From Sphingobium sp. (lineage in GTDB: Bacteria; Pseudomonadota; Alphaproteobacteria; Sphingomonadales; Sphingomonadaceae), in contig JAGIAA010000024.1 of NCBI GenBank assembly GCA_017745115.1, positions 1 through 40,341 of the forward strand: 40,341 nt of DNA. The letters are read 5' to 3'. The translations under genes and the position numbers were made by a program. The stretch's first letter is position 1; each line of letters begins with the position of its first letter. The notes below the pieces were generated by a model. The model saw only the letters and a list, made by a program, of their open reading frames with translations. It had not been told where the DNA came from and made no database searches. Positions 18,477 through 26,048 of this stretch are shown here, piece by piece.

Positions 18477-18593
18477 CCTTCTCCCTTTCCCACAAGCGGA
18501 GGAGGCCGGGGTGAGGGCGTGCGGGCCGAAGGCCGCATCAGCGCAAGCTGAAAGAAGGGCCCTTATCCACCCTCTCCCATTTGACGGAGAGGG
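18477..18593. repeat. intergenic palindromic elements upstream of the MBL-fold gene
   Basis: Two hairpins lie in this 171-base gap. CCTTCTCC (18477-18484) pairs with GGAGGAGG (18498-18505) with one wobble, and CCCTCTCC (18570-18577) pairs perfectly with GGAGAGGG (18586-18593). The surrounding pyrimidine-rich and GGGGTGAGGGC sequences look like a dispersed intergenic repeat. They may end or attenuate the preceding transcript. Confidence 0.5.
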
Positions 18594-18642
18594 CTATAAG
18601 GCCGCCCACAAGGCGTCTTGAAAACAGGGGAACAACCTGCAC

Positions 18643-19548
18643 ATGGGGAGCATGGCATCGCCTGCTCCCCCTTCTTTTGGACCTCTGTCGGCCGCTACCG
18701 GCCGCGCCATGGCGCTTTCGCCGCTCGTCACCCGGATCCTCGCCCCCAATCCGTCGCCCTTCACTTATGAGGGCACGCAGACCTATCTCGTCGGCCGGAC
18801 GGATCTCGCGGTGATCGATCCGGGACCGGACGAGGCGGCCCATCTCGATGCGCTCGTCGCGGCGATTGCAGGGCGGCCCGTGCGCGCCATCATGTGCACC
18901 CACACGCATCGCGATCACAGTCCCGCCGCCGCGCCGCTGGCGCGATTGACGGGCGCGCCGATCATCGGCTGCGCGCCGCTGACGCTTGAGGATGACGGCC
19001 CGCGTGCCGACGCGGCCTTCGATCCGGATTACGCACCCGAGCGCGTGCTGGCGGACGGAGAGACCGTTGGCGGAGACGGTTGGGCGCTGACCGCTGTCGC
19101 CACCCCGGGGCATACGTCCAACCATCTCTGCTATGCGCTCGAAAGCGAGCAGGCGCTTTTCACCGGCGATCATGTCATGGGCTGGTCGACGACGGTCGTC
19201 TCGCCACCGGACGGAGACATGACCGCCTATCTGGCCAGTCTCGAAAAGCTGATCGCTCGCGACGATGCCATCTATTACCCCGCCCATGGCGAACGGATTC
19301 CGCAGCCGCGCCGGCTCGTGCGCGGTACGCTCGGCCATCGCAAGATGCGCGAAGGTCAGATCCTGCGTTACCTGGAGCGCAACGGCGTCTCGTCGATCCC
19401 GAATCTGGTTGCCGCCATGTATGCCGCGATCGATCCACGCCTCCACGGCGCTGCCGGCCGCTCTGTGCTGGCCCATCTCATTGATCTGGAACGGCGAAAT
19501 CTGGTCGTGCCGGAGGGTGAAGGCTGGCGCGTTCGCGCGCCTGATTGA
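18643..19548 (+). CDS. metallo-beta-lactamase fold hydrolase (LACTB2-like)
   Basis: A 301-residue cytoplasmic MBL-fold enzyme. The dinuclear metal motif is THTHRDHS (His87, His89, Asp91, His92). Further metal ligands are in TPGHTSNH near residue 150, FTGDHVMGW near 175 and YPAHGERI near 210. The C-terminal helical domain after residue 220 (REGQILRYLERNGVSSIPNL) is the winged-helix-like extension seen in LACTB2-type nucleases and related hydrolases; the substrate is not known. Start ATG 18643 follows AGGGGA; ATG codons at 18652 and 18709 are alternatives, and the last would remove a 22-residue variable N-terminus. Confidence 0.88.
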   Translation: MGSMASPAPPSFGPLSAATGRAMALSPLVTRILAPNPSPFTYEGTQTYLVGRTDLAVIDPGPDEAAHLDALVAAIAGRPVRAIMCTHTHRDHSPAAAPLARLTGAPIIGCAPLTLEDDGPRADAAFDPDYAPERVLADGETVGGDGWALTAVATPGHTSNHLCYALESEQALFTGDHVMGWSTTVVSPPDGDMTAYLASLEKLIARDDAIYYPAHGERIPQPRRLVRGTLGHRKMREGQILRYLERNGVSSIPNLVAAMYAAIDPRLHGAAGRSVLAHLIDLERRNLVVPEGEGWRVRAPD

Positions 19549-19639
19549 ACGGGCGCGCCGACCGGTTTCCCGGCGCTTGACGCCCCGCTGATTCGCGCGC
19601 ATCCATCGCCATTCGCATGGGTTCCGGGGGGATCAGACC

Positions 19640-20404
19640 ATGGCGACTGCAGCACAGCCGACCAAGTCGCTCATCGAGCGCGAGCGTGCCTTCTTCTTCA
19701 TCATGGCTATTGCGATGGCGATCGTCATCGTCGCCGGTTTCGCGTTCAATCTGGCCGCCGGGCGGTCGAGCTTCGCAGTGCCGTTGGTCTATCATGTCCA
19801 CGCGTTCATCTTCTTCGGTTGGGTCGTGCTCTACCTCCTCCAGAATGGCCTGGTGGCGACGGGCTCGGTCGCGCTGCATCGGCGGCTCGGCTGGCTGGCG
19901 CTCATCTGGCTGCCGGCGATGCTCGTCCTTGGCGTCATGATGCCGCTGCAGAGCGCCCGGACGACCGGCGGGCCACCATTCCTGGCGCTCAACGAATTCC
20001 TGTTCGGCACCATCACGGGTGTCGTGACCTTCGTGATCACGGCGTTGCTCGGCATTGCTCTGCGCGGCCGCACGGATTGGCATCGCCGCATCATGTGCGG
20101 CGCCATGGCCAGCATCACGGGACCGGGTTTCGGCCGGCTGATGCCCATGCCGCTGCTCATTCCCTGGGGATGGTGGATCTCGAGCGTCATCGTGCCGATG
20201 GTCTTCGTAATCGTCGGGATGGTCGCCGACCGCCGGCGGTCAGGCAAAGTGCACCCGGCCTGGCTGGCGGGGGCTGTCATCTTCGTTGGCGGCCAACTCA
20301 TCGCGAGTGCGGTCGCCTACAGCCCGGCCGGCCTGTCGATCACCAGATCCGTCGTTGAGGGGACACCGGGCGCGACACGCGAGATGCAGGCGCATTTTCC
20401 ATGA
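19640..20404 (+). CDS. conserved multi-pass membrane protein, paralogue 1
   Basis: A 254-residue protein with about seven membrane helices and a short charged N-terminus (KSLIERERAFFF). Conserved polar positions within the membrane include VYHVHAFIFFGW, ALHRRLGW and TDWHRRIMCG. The recurring His and HRRLG/DWH-R motifs are the only functional hint and recall haem-binding b-type or DUF2306-like membrane proteins, but this is not established. It is followed after 25 bases by a clear paralogue. The ATG at 19640 is preceded by GGGGGGA. Confidence 0.72.
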   Translation: MATAAQPTKSLIERERAFFFIMAIAMAIVIVAGFAFNLAAGRSSFAVPLVYHVHAFIFFGWVVLYLLQNGLVATGSVALHRRLGWLALIWLPAMLVLGVMMPLQSARTTGGPPFLALNEFLFGTITGVVTFVITALLGIALRGRTDWHRRIMCGAMASITGPGFGRLMPMPLLIPWGWWISSVIVPMVFVIVGMVADRRRSGKVHPAWLAGAVIFVGGQLIASAVAYSPAGLSITRSVVEGTPGATREMQAHFP

Positions 20405-20429
20405 GCTGGACGGCTGAAGAGGGGACTAG

Positions 20430-21149
20430 ATGGCGACGATCGCAAATCCGGAGCCCACGGCGCTCCAGAAGGAACGCACATTCTTCTTCTACATGGCGCT
20501 GGCGCTGCTCGGCATTACAATAGCAGGCTTTGTCCGCTTCTTCTTCCTTGGGCTTTCAAGCCTGGCCTCGCCTTGGTGGGTGCACCTCCATGGCGTCTCG
20601 ATGATGGGCTGGCTGCTGCTCTACGTCGCGCAGAACAGCCTCGTGGCGCAGGGCAATGTAACGCTCCATCGGCGGCTGGGCATCATCGCGTCGGTCTACA
20701 GCCTGTGGGTGCTCGCGGTCGGCGTCGGCGTGCTCGCCTTCAACACGATGGAGCACCGCACGCCGCCCTTCTTCCCCGGCGCGTTCATGCCCGCGATGGA
20801 TGGGCTTACGGTCATCGCCTTCTGCGCCCTCACATGGACGGCGATCGCGATGCGCAATCGCGCCGACTGGCACAAAAGGCTGATGCTGGGCGGCACGATC
20901 CTTCTCATCCAGCCTGGACTTGGACGGCTGCTGCCCCCGCCGATGATCGATACCTTCATTTCCTACAAGCTGTTCCCGGCACATCTTCTCTTCTTCGGGG
21001 CCGCGATCATCTACGATTGGCGCGCGCGTGGACGCATCCATCCGGCTTATTATTGGGGCCTCGGCGCACTGGTGCTTGCCACCGTTCTCCCTCTCTATGT
21101 CGCGCAGATGCCCCAGCTGGTTTCGCTGGTCGACGCGCTTAAAGGTTGA
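20430..21149 (+). CDS. conserved multi-pass membrane protein, paralogue 2
   Basis: A 239-residue membrane protein that aligns end to end with the preceding gene. Shared elements in the same order are ALQKERTFFFYMA, HLHGVSMMGWLLLY, QNSLVAQGNVTLHRRLG, ADWHKRLMLGG, a GLGRLLP(P)P turn and RGRIHPAY. The pair probably forms a heterodimer or arose by recent tandem duplication. GAAGAGGGGA lies just before the ATG at 20430. nadA follows 55 bases downstream on the same strand, possibly within the same transcript. Confidence 0.72.
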   Translation: MATIANPEPTALQKERTFFFYMALALLGITIAGFVRFFFLGLSSLASPWWVHLHGVSMMGWLLLYVAQNSLVAQGNVTLHRRLGIIASVYSLWVLAVGVGVLAFNTMEHRTPPFFPGAFMPAMDGLTVIAFCALTWTAIAMRNRADWHKRLMLGGTILLIQPGLGRLLPPPMIDTFISYKLFPAHLLFFGAAIIYDWRARGRIHPAYYWGLGALVLATVLPLYVAQMPQLVSLVDALKG

Positions 21150-21204
21150 TTGCCCGCGTCATCATGGCCATCTCCCGGATCCGAGACAGAGGAGATTCGG
21201 GCAA

Positions 21205-22203
21205 ATGGATGCGAGAGGCGGGATCGGCGGAAGCCCGGCGGGCTTGGACCTCTTTGCCGAGATCGATCGGCTGCGCAAGGAACGCAACGCGGTCATCCTG
21301 GCGCATTATTATCAAAAGCCGCAGATCCAGGATCTGGCGGACTTTGTCGGCGACAGTCTCGAGCTTTCGCGCAAGGCCGCGGAGACCGATGCGGATGTGA
21401 TCGCCTTTTGCGGCGTGCGCTTCATGGCCGAGGTCGCGAAGATTCTGTCGCCGCAGAAGACGGTAATCCTGCCGGACATGGATGCGGGCTGCTCATTGGA
21501 GGACAGCTGTCCGCCCGCCCAGTTCAAGGCGTTCCGCGAGGCGCATCCCGATCATATCGCGCTCAGCTACATCAACTGCTCCGCGCAGGTGAAGGCGCTC
21601 TCCGACATCATCGTGACCAGTTCGTCGGCCGAGAAGATCATCAGCCAGCTGCCCAAGGACCAGAAGATCATCTTCGGGCCGGACAAGCATCTCGGCGGCT
21701 ATCTCAAGCGCAAGCTCGGCCGCGACATGCTACTCTGGCCGGGCGTCTGCATCGTGCATGAGAGCTTTTCGGAGACGGAACTGCTCAAGCTCAAGGCGCA
21801 GTATCCCGACGCGCCGGTCGCCGCGCACCCGGAATGCCCGGCCTATATCCTCGATCATGCCGATTATGTCGGCTCGACCAGCGGCATCCTGACCTATGCC
21901 AAGACCATGCCGGGCCAGCGCCTTATCGTCGCGACCGAGCCGCACATCATCCACCAGATGCAGTTGGCCCTGCCGGCGAAGGAATTCATCGGCGCGCCCG
22001 GCGCGGATGGCAACTGCAACTGCAATGTCTGCCCGTACATGGCGATGAACACCATCGAGAAGCTCTACATCTCGCTCCGCGACCTGCAGCCGCGCATCGA
22101 GATGGACGAGACCCTGCGCCTCGCCGCCAAGAAGCCGCTCGACCGCATGCTGGAAATGGCGAGCGGGACGGTCGGTAAGGGCGATGTGGGGGCGCGGGAC
22201 TGA
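21205..22203 (+). CDS. nadA: quinolinate synthase A
   Basis: Condenses iminoaspartate with dihydroxyacetone phosphate to quinolinate, the second step of de novo NAD synthesis from aspartate, using a [4Fe-4S] cluster. The 332-residue protein has AHYYQKPQIQDLADFVGDSL near the N-terminus, DMDAGCSLEDSCP (Cys96), GPDKHLGGYL, AHPECPAY (Cys211) and CNCNVCPYMAMNT (Cys276). Cys96, 211 and 276 are the likely cluster ligands. The ATG at 21205 follows GAGGAG; the upstream open frame belongs to antisense and shadow sequence. nadB is not present here. Confidence 0.97.
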   Translation: MDARGGIGGSPAGLDLFAEIDRLRKERNAVILAHYYQKPQIQDLADFVGDSLELSRKAAETDADVIAFCGVRFMAEVAKILSPQKTVILPDMDAGCSLEDSCPPAQFKAFREAHPDHIALSYINCSAQVKALSDIIVTSSSAEKIISQLPKDQKIIFGPDKHLGGYLKRKLGRDMLLWPGVCIVHESFSETELLKLKAQYPDAPVAAHPECPAYILDHADYVGSTSGILTYAKTMPGQRLIVATEPHIIHQMQLALPAKEFIGAPGADGNCNCNVCPYMAMNTIEKLYISLRDLQPRIEMDETLRLAAKKPLDRMLEMASGTVGKGDVGARD

Positions 22204-22224
22204 GCGCAAAATCTGCGTGCCATC

Positions 22225-22289
22225 ATTGCGAGGGGACGAAGGAACGGCATCATCGGCCTGGATTGCTTCGTCGCTACGCGCCTCGCAAT
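22225..22289. repeat. REP-like inverted repeat after nadA
   Basis: ATTGCGAGG (22225-22233) pairs perfectly with CCTCGCAAT (22281-22289). Between them is ATTGCTTCGTCGCTACG, a sequence familiar from dispersed alphaproteobacterial REP elements. It lies between convergent nadA and the MFS gene. Confidence 0.7.
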
Positions 22290-22326
22290 CACGAGATGAT
22301 CCGGTTCGGCGGCGTTCTCCCCGATC

Positions 22327-23553
22327 CTAAACTCCACCCGTCTTCCGCGGCGCGGTTTCCTTGAGGAACAGCGCGACGACGAAGCCCAGAATCAGGCTGC
22401 CGATCGTGAAGGTGAAGACGTTCTGGATGCCGCTCGAGCCGGCGATCTGCCCGGCAATGGCCGGCGCCGCGCCGCCGCCGAAGATCTCGCCCGCGCCGAT
22501 GACCAGGCCCGCGACCGAGGCGACCATCCCCATCGGCGCCGCTTCTGCCGCCACCGGTCCGGCGAGGATCGCCAGCGCCGAGAAGTTGAACAGCGACGCG
22601 AAGAACAGTAGCCAGAACAGGGTGCTTAGGCTTTCCGCGCCCGTATGCGCGAACAGGTAGGTGAAGACCGCCGCCAGGATATAGGACAGCAGGGTCGCTA
22701 GCTTGCGGCCGATGAAGTCGGAGACGGTCGGCATGGCGAACTGTCCGATCGCGCCGCCGAAGCCGACGGCCGAGAAGACGAAGCCCATGTCCTGCGGCGA
22801 GAGCTTGAGATAGTCGGTGAGATAACTCGGCGCCATCGCGGCCAGCACGAACACGCCGCCCATCGCGCACATCAATGTAAGCATGGCCAGCGGCACGTTG
22901 CGGTGCCTGAACAGGTCGGCGAAGCTCGGCCGCGCCACATGAGCGCTGGCCGTTGCTGCCGGCTCGGGCTCGCGCACGACGAAGAACATCGCGGCCGCCA
23001 TGATCAAGCCCGGGACGCCGACGAGCATGAAGACCGTGCGCCAGTCGGTGACGAGCAGCAACTGTGTGGCGATGATCGGGCCGATGGCATTGCCCATCAG
23101 CGAGATCATGCACTGGAAGATACCATTGTTCATGCCACGGCGCTTGGGGTGCGAGGCTTCGACGGCCACAGCCACGCCGATGGACGCGACCGGACCTTCG
23201 GCGAGGCCCATGATAGCACGGATCAGCAGCAGGGCCACGAGGCCGCCGGCGAGGCCCGAGAAAGCCGACATCAGCGAGAAGATGATGACCGCGGGGATCA
23301 GGACCTTGCGGCGGCCGACGCGGTCGGACAGGAAGCCCATGGCGAAGGCCGAGAGGCCCCAGAACACCGCGAGGATTCCGACCAGATTGCCGAGATCAGC
23401 ATAGGTCAGGCCGAGCTCGGCCATGAAGGTGGGAAACAGCACCGGCAGGATGAAGCGGTCGAGCCCGACCAGGCCGAAGGTCAGGCTGAGAATCAGGATG
23501 ATCTTCCACTCGTAGCTGGTGTCCCAGCGCGCGGATGGTGCGTCTTGCTGCAT
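22327..23553 (-). CDS. major facilitator superfamily transporter (aromatic-acid/organic-anion symporter type)
   Basis: A 408-residue, 12-helix MFS protein. The signature loop between helices 2 and 3 is GFLSDRVGRRKVLIP, and the corresponding loop in the second half is SDFIGRKLATL. An acidic residue in helix 1 (GLVGLDRFILP) and LIRAIMGLAEGP in helix 4 fit the aromatic acid:H+ symporter/organic anion branch. Substrate not known; an organic acid related to the NAD pathway flanking it is possible but speculative. The start is the ATG at 23553, behind a GGGGGGAAC purine run; 16 further codons upstream do not resemble the family. Confidence 0.9.
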   Translation of the reverse strand: MQQDAPSARWDTSYEWKIILILSLTFGLVGLDRFILPVLFPTFMAELGLTYADLGNLVGILAVFWGLSAFAMGFLSDRVGRRKVLIPAVIIFSLMSAFSGLAGGLVALLLIRAIMGLAEGPVASIGVAVAVEASHPKRRGMNNGIFQCMISLMGNAIGPIIATQLLLVTDWRTVFMLVGVPGLIMAAAMFFVVREPEPAATASAHVARPSFADLFRHRNVPLAMLTLMCAMGGVFVLAAMAPSYLTDYLKLSPQDMGFVFSAVGFGGAIGQFAMPTVSDFIGRKLATLLSYILAAVFTYLFAHTGAESLSTLFWLLFFASLFNFSALAILAGPVAAEAAPMGMVASVAGLVIGAGEIFGGGAAPAIAGQIAGSSGIQNVFTFTIGSLILGFVVALFLKETAPRKTGGV

Positions 23554-23714
23554 GTTCCCCCCTATGTCCTGGCAAGGTCGGTGTCGGCTACAGCCGCTCA
23601 CTCGCCCGCCTTTGTCTCCATGCCCAGGTCTTGCCCGGGCAGGCTGTTCTATCAGCGGCCTCGGGCGTCGTCGATTCCCTTGAATTGGACCAAGTCTTAT
23701 TTGCCAATCCTGAT

Positions 23715-23742
23715 TTGACTGTCATGGTCCTGTGCCTAATGA
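23715..23742 (+). promoter_or_regulatory. candidate sigma-70 promoter of nadC
   Basis: TTGACT (23715-23720), a 16-base spacer and TAATGA (23737-23742). Transcription would begin near 23749, which supports the TTG start at 23795 over the GTG at 23732. Confidence 0.5.
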
Positions 23743-23794
23743 GGCGGGACAGGGGGCTGTCCGGCTCTCATCACTTCCCAGAAGGACCGGCGCC

Positions 23795-24649
23795 TTGATC
23801 CTCCCCGATTTCGACATCGATGCCTTCGTCCGATCCACGCTCGCCGAGGATCTGGGCGGATTGCCCGGCGCGGGCGGGCGCGACGTCACGTCGGAAAGCG
23901 TAATTCCGGCCGACGCGATGTTCACGGGCGTCATGGATAGCCGCGATCCGGTTACCGTGGCCGGCTTGCCGATCGCCGAGGCATTTTTCCGCGCACTCGA
24001 TCCCGATGTCGAGATCGAGATCCTGGCGCGCGAGGGCGATGTGGTCGCCCCAGGAGCCGATCTGATGCGGATCCATGGCAGGGCGCGCGCCATGCTCACG
24101 GCCGAGCGGTCGGCGCTCAATACCGTCCAGCATCTGACGGGCATTGCAACACTGACCCGAGCCTATGTCGACAGGATCGCCGGCACGGGTGCGACACTGC
24201 TCGATACGCGCAAGACGCTGCCCGGCCTTCGCGTGCTGGACAAATACGCGACACGCATGGGCGGCGCGAAGAACCATCGCATGGGCCTGTGGGATGCAGC
24301 GATGATCAAGGACAATCATATCGCGGTCGCCGGATCGGTCGGGCAGGCAGTCGGAGCGGCGAGAGCAGCCGGCATCGAGACGATCATCGTCGAAGTCGAC
24401 CGCATCGACCAGATCGAGCCGGCCATTGCAGCCGGCGCCACGCATCTGCTGCTCGACAATATGACGCCGAGCGTCCTGCGCGGGGCAGTGACCTTGGTCG
24501 GCAAGCGCGTGGCGACCGAGGCCTCCGGCGGCATCAGGCTCGAGAATATCCGCGAGATTGCCGAAACGGGCGTCGACTATATCAGCGTCGGGCGGCTGAC
24601 CCAGTCCGCACCGGCGGCCGACATTGGCCTCGATTTTTCCCATGATTAG
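23795..24649 (+). CDS. nadC: nicotinate-nucleotide pyrophosphorylase (quinolinate phosphoribosyltransferase)
   Basis: Converts quinolinate and PRPP to nicotinate mononucleotide, following the nadA step. The 284-residue protein shows AERSALNTVQHLTGIAT (substrate loop), LLDTRKTLPGLR, GGAKNHRMGLWDAAMIKDNHI and, near the end, EASGGIRLENIREIAETGVD with YISVGRLTQSAPAADIGLDF, all diagnostic. The start is a TTG at 23795 behind AGAAGGA; a GTG at 23732 would add a non-conserved 21-residue stretch. The RNase T2 gene begins within its last codons. Confidence 0.96.
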   Translation: MILPDFDIDAFVRSTLAEDLGGLPGAGGRDVTSESVIPADAMFTGVMDSRDPVTVAGLPIAEAFFRALDPDVEIEILAREGDVVAPGADLMRIHGRARAMLTAERSALNTVQHLTGIATLTRAYVDRIAGTGATLLDTRKTLPGLRVLDKYATRMGGAKNHRMGLWDAAMIKDNHIAVAGSVGQAVGAARAAGIETIIVEVDRIDQIEPAIAAGATHLLLDNMTPSVLRGAVTLVGKRVATEASGGIRLENIREIAETGVDYISVGRLTQSAPAADIGLDFSHD

Positions 24650-25376
24650 GCGTTGGCCCTCGAAGCTGGCGGGGCTGGCGATCATGCTGTTGCTGCCGAC
24701 GGGGCCGGCGATGGCAGCCAATGGTCCGCAATGCGTGCTTCCGGCCCTGACGTCCACGCCCAAGCCTTATGGCGCCAGCGAACGCGAACCCAGGCGCGCA
24801 TTGCGCAGCACCGTCTTCACGCTCGCCGTCAGCTGGGCCCCGCAATATTGCGCGACGGGCGAGGGAATGGGCGGCACGTTCGACACGAGCCTGGAGTGCG
24901 ATACCAAGGCCAATCGCTTCGGGTTCGTGCTTCATGGGCTTTGGCCGGATGGCGATGGCAAGACGTGGCCGCAATATTGCAAGCCCACCAAGCTGCTTCG
25001 TCCGGCAACGATCCGTGCCAATCTCTGCCTGACGCCGTCCGCCGATCTGCTCCAGCATGAATGGGCGAAGCACGGCACCTGCGCGTGGCGCACGCCCGAG
25101 CGCTATTTCGCGGATGCGCGGGCGGCGTTCGAGAAGCTACGCCTGCCGGACATGGCACCGATGATCGGCCGTGACGGCCTCACCAACGGCGACTTCATCA
25201 ACGCCTTTGTGGCTGCCAATCCCGCAATTCCGCGCGATGCCATCCGTATCGCGGCGAACCGCGAGGGCTGGTTTCAGGAAGTGCGCATCTGCCTCAATGC
25301 CCGGCGGCGCTACATGGCCTGCCCGGAGCGGGCGGACCAGCCGAACCGCTCGCTGCGCATCCGCCCGATCGGCTAG
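24642..25376 (+). CDS. secreted ribonuclease T2
   Basis: A 244-residue exported endoribonuclease. The signal peptide is about residues 1-26 (KLAGLAIMLLLPTGPAMA). The two catalytic motifs are FVLHGLWP with His98 and HEWAKHGTC with His139, Glu140, Lys143 and His144; these give 2',3'-cyclic phosphate products. Several cysteines suit disulphides in the periplasm. The ATG at 24642 overlaps the end of nadC by eight bases, so the gene is translated from the nadC transcript; the functional link, if any, could be scavenging of nucleotides. Confidence 0.93.
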   Translation: MIRRWPSKLAGLAIMLLLPTGPAMAANGPQCVLPALTSTPKPYGASEREPRRALRSTVFTLAVSWAPQYCATGEGMGGTFDTSLECDTKANRFGFVLHGLWPDGDGKTWPQYCKPTKLLRPATIRANLCLTPSADLLQHEWAKHGTCAWRTPERYFADARAAFEKLRLPDMAPMIGRDGLTNGDFINAFVAANPAIPRDAIRIAANREGWFQEVRICLNARRRYMACPERADQPNRSLRIRPIG

Positions 25377-25403
25377 AGGCCGATCCCTCCATATTGAACC
25401 GCC

Positions 25404-25482
25404 CGTCATTGCGAGCCCGGCGGACGCCGGGCGAAGCAATCCAGGGCGGCTCAAGACCGCGACTTCGTCGCCCGCGATGACG
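25404..25482. repeat. REP-like repeat after the RNase T2 gene
   Basis: CGTCATTGCG at 25404 pairs with CGCGATGACG at 25473-25482 with one mismatch. The interior CGAAGCAATCC is the complement of the ATTGCTTCG core in the repeat at 22225-22289, showing both belong to one family. Confidence 0.7.
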
Positions 25483-25514
25483 ATTCAAGTCGGGCACATC
25501 ACCCGACGCGATCC

Positions 25515-25913
25515 TTATTGCTTCTTGTAGGGCGTGAAATCGCCGAGGAAGACGACGCCGGTCATGAAGCCGGAATAGCGATTGACCGTCCGGATGATGT
25601 CCTGCTTGCAGAGCTGGCTGCCGAAACGGTCGATGACGAGAATATTGTCGGAATCGAGCGATGTCGGGTCGTCAGGCCGAGCGACGTAGATGGTCGAGCC
25701 GGCGTCATAGACGATGGCGGTGCTGTCGATCACCTGCATGCTCTGGCCGTTGAGCATGGCAGGAATGCAGCTGACCGGCTTGCCGGCCGTACGGCCCGCG
25801 ATCAGCTTTGCGATCCTCGCTTCGCCCTTAGCGTTGGTTTCGTTCGTGGCGGCGAGCGAGCCGGCGGCCGTGGCGAGAGCTGCTGCAGCGAGAGCGATTC
25901 GAGCGATTTTCAT
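25515..25913 (-). CDS. small secreted protein conserved in sphingomonads, unknown function
   Basis: A 132-residue protein with an N-terminal signal peptide (MKIARIALAAAALATAAGSLAA, cut near residue 22). Two cysteines (CIPAM near 49 and SQLCKQD near 102) could form one disulphide. The patterns IDSTAIVYDAGSTIYVARP and FLGDFTPY resemble a small family I recall from other sphingomonads, with no known activity. The ATG at 25913 has an AAGGAG sequence in its 5' region. It is convergent with the RNase T2 gene across the REP element. Confidence 0.75.
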   Translation of the reverse strand: MKIARIALAAAALATAAGSLAATNETNAKGEARIAKLIAGRTAGKPVSCIPAMLNGQSMQVIDSTAIVYDAGSTIYVARPDDPTSLDSDNILVIDRFGSQLCKQDIIRTVNRYSGFMTGVVFLGDFTPYKKQ

Positions 25914-26048
25914 GGCGTATCTCCTTGCCCGTCATGATGCACGGGTGCGACTGAACCGTTGCTGACCGGTAAGTGCCGGACATGAGCCAGAACGTTCAAC
26001 CGCATGAACAACCATGATGTTGCCATGTACGGCGCGGTTTTCAAGCAT

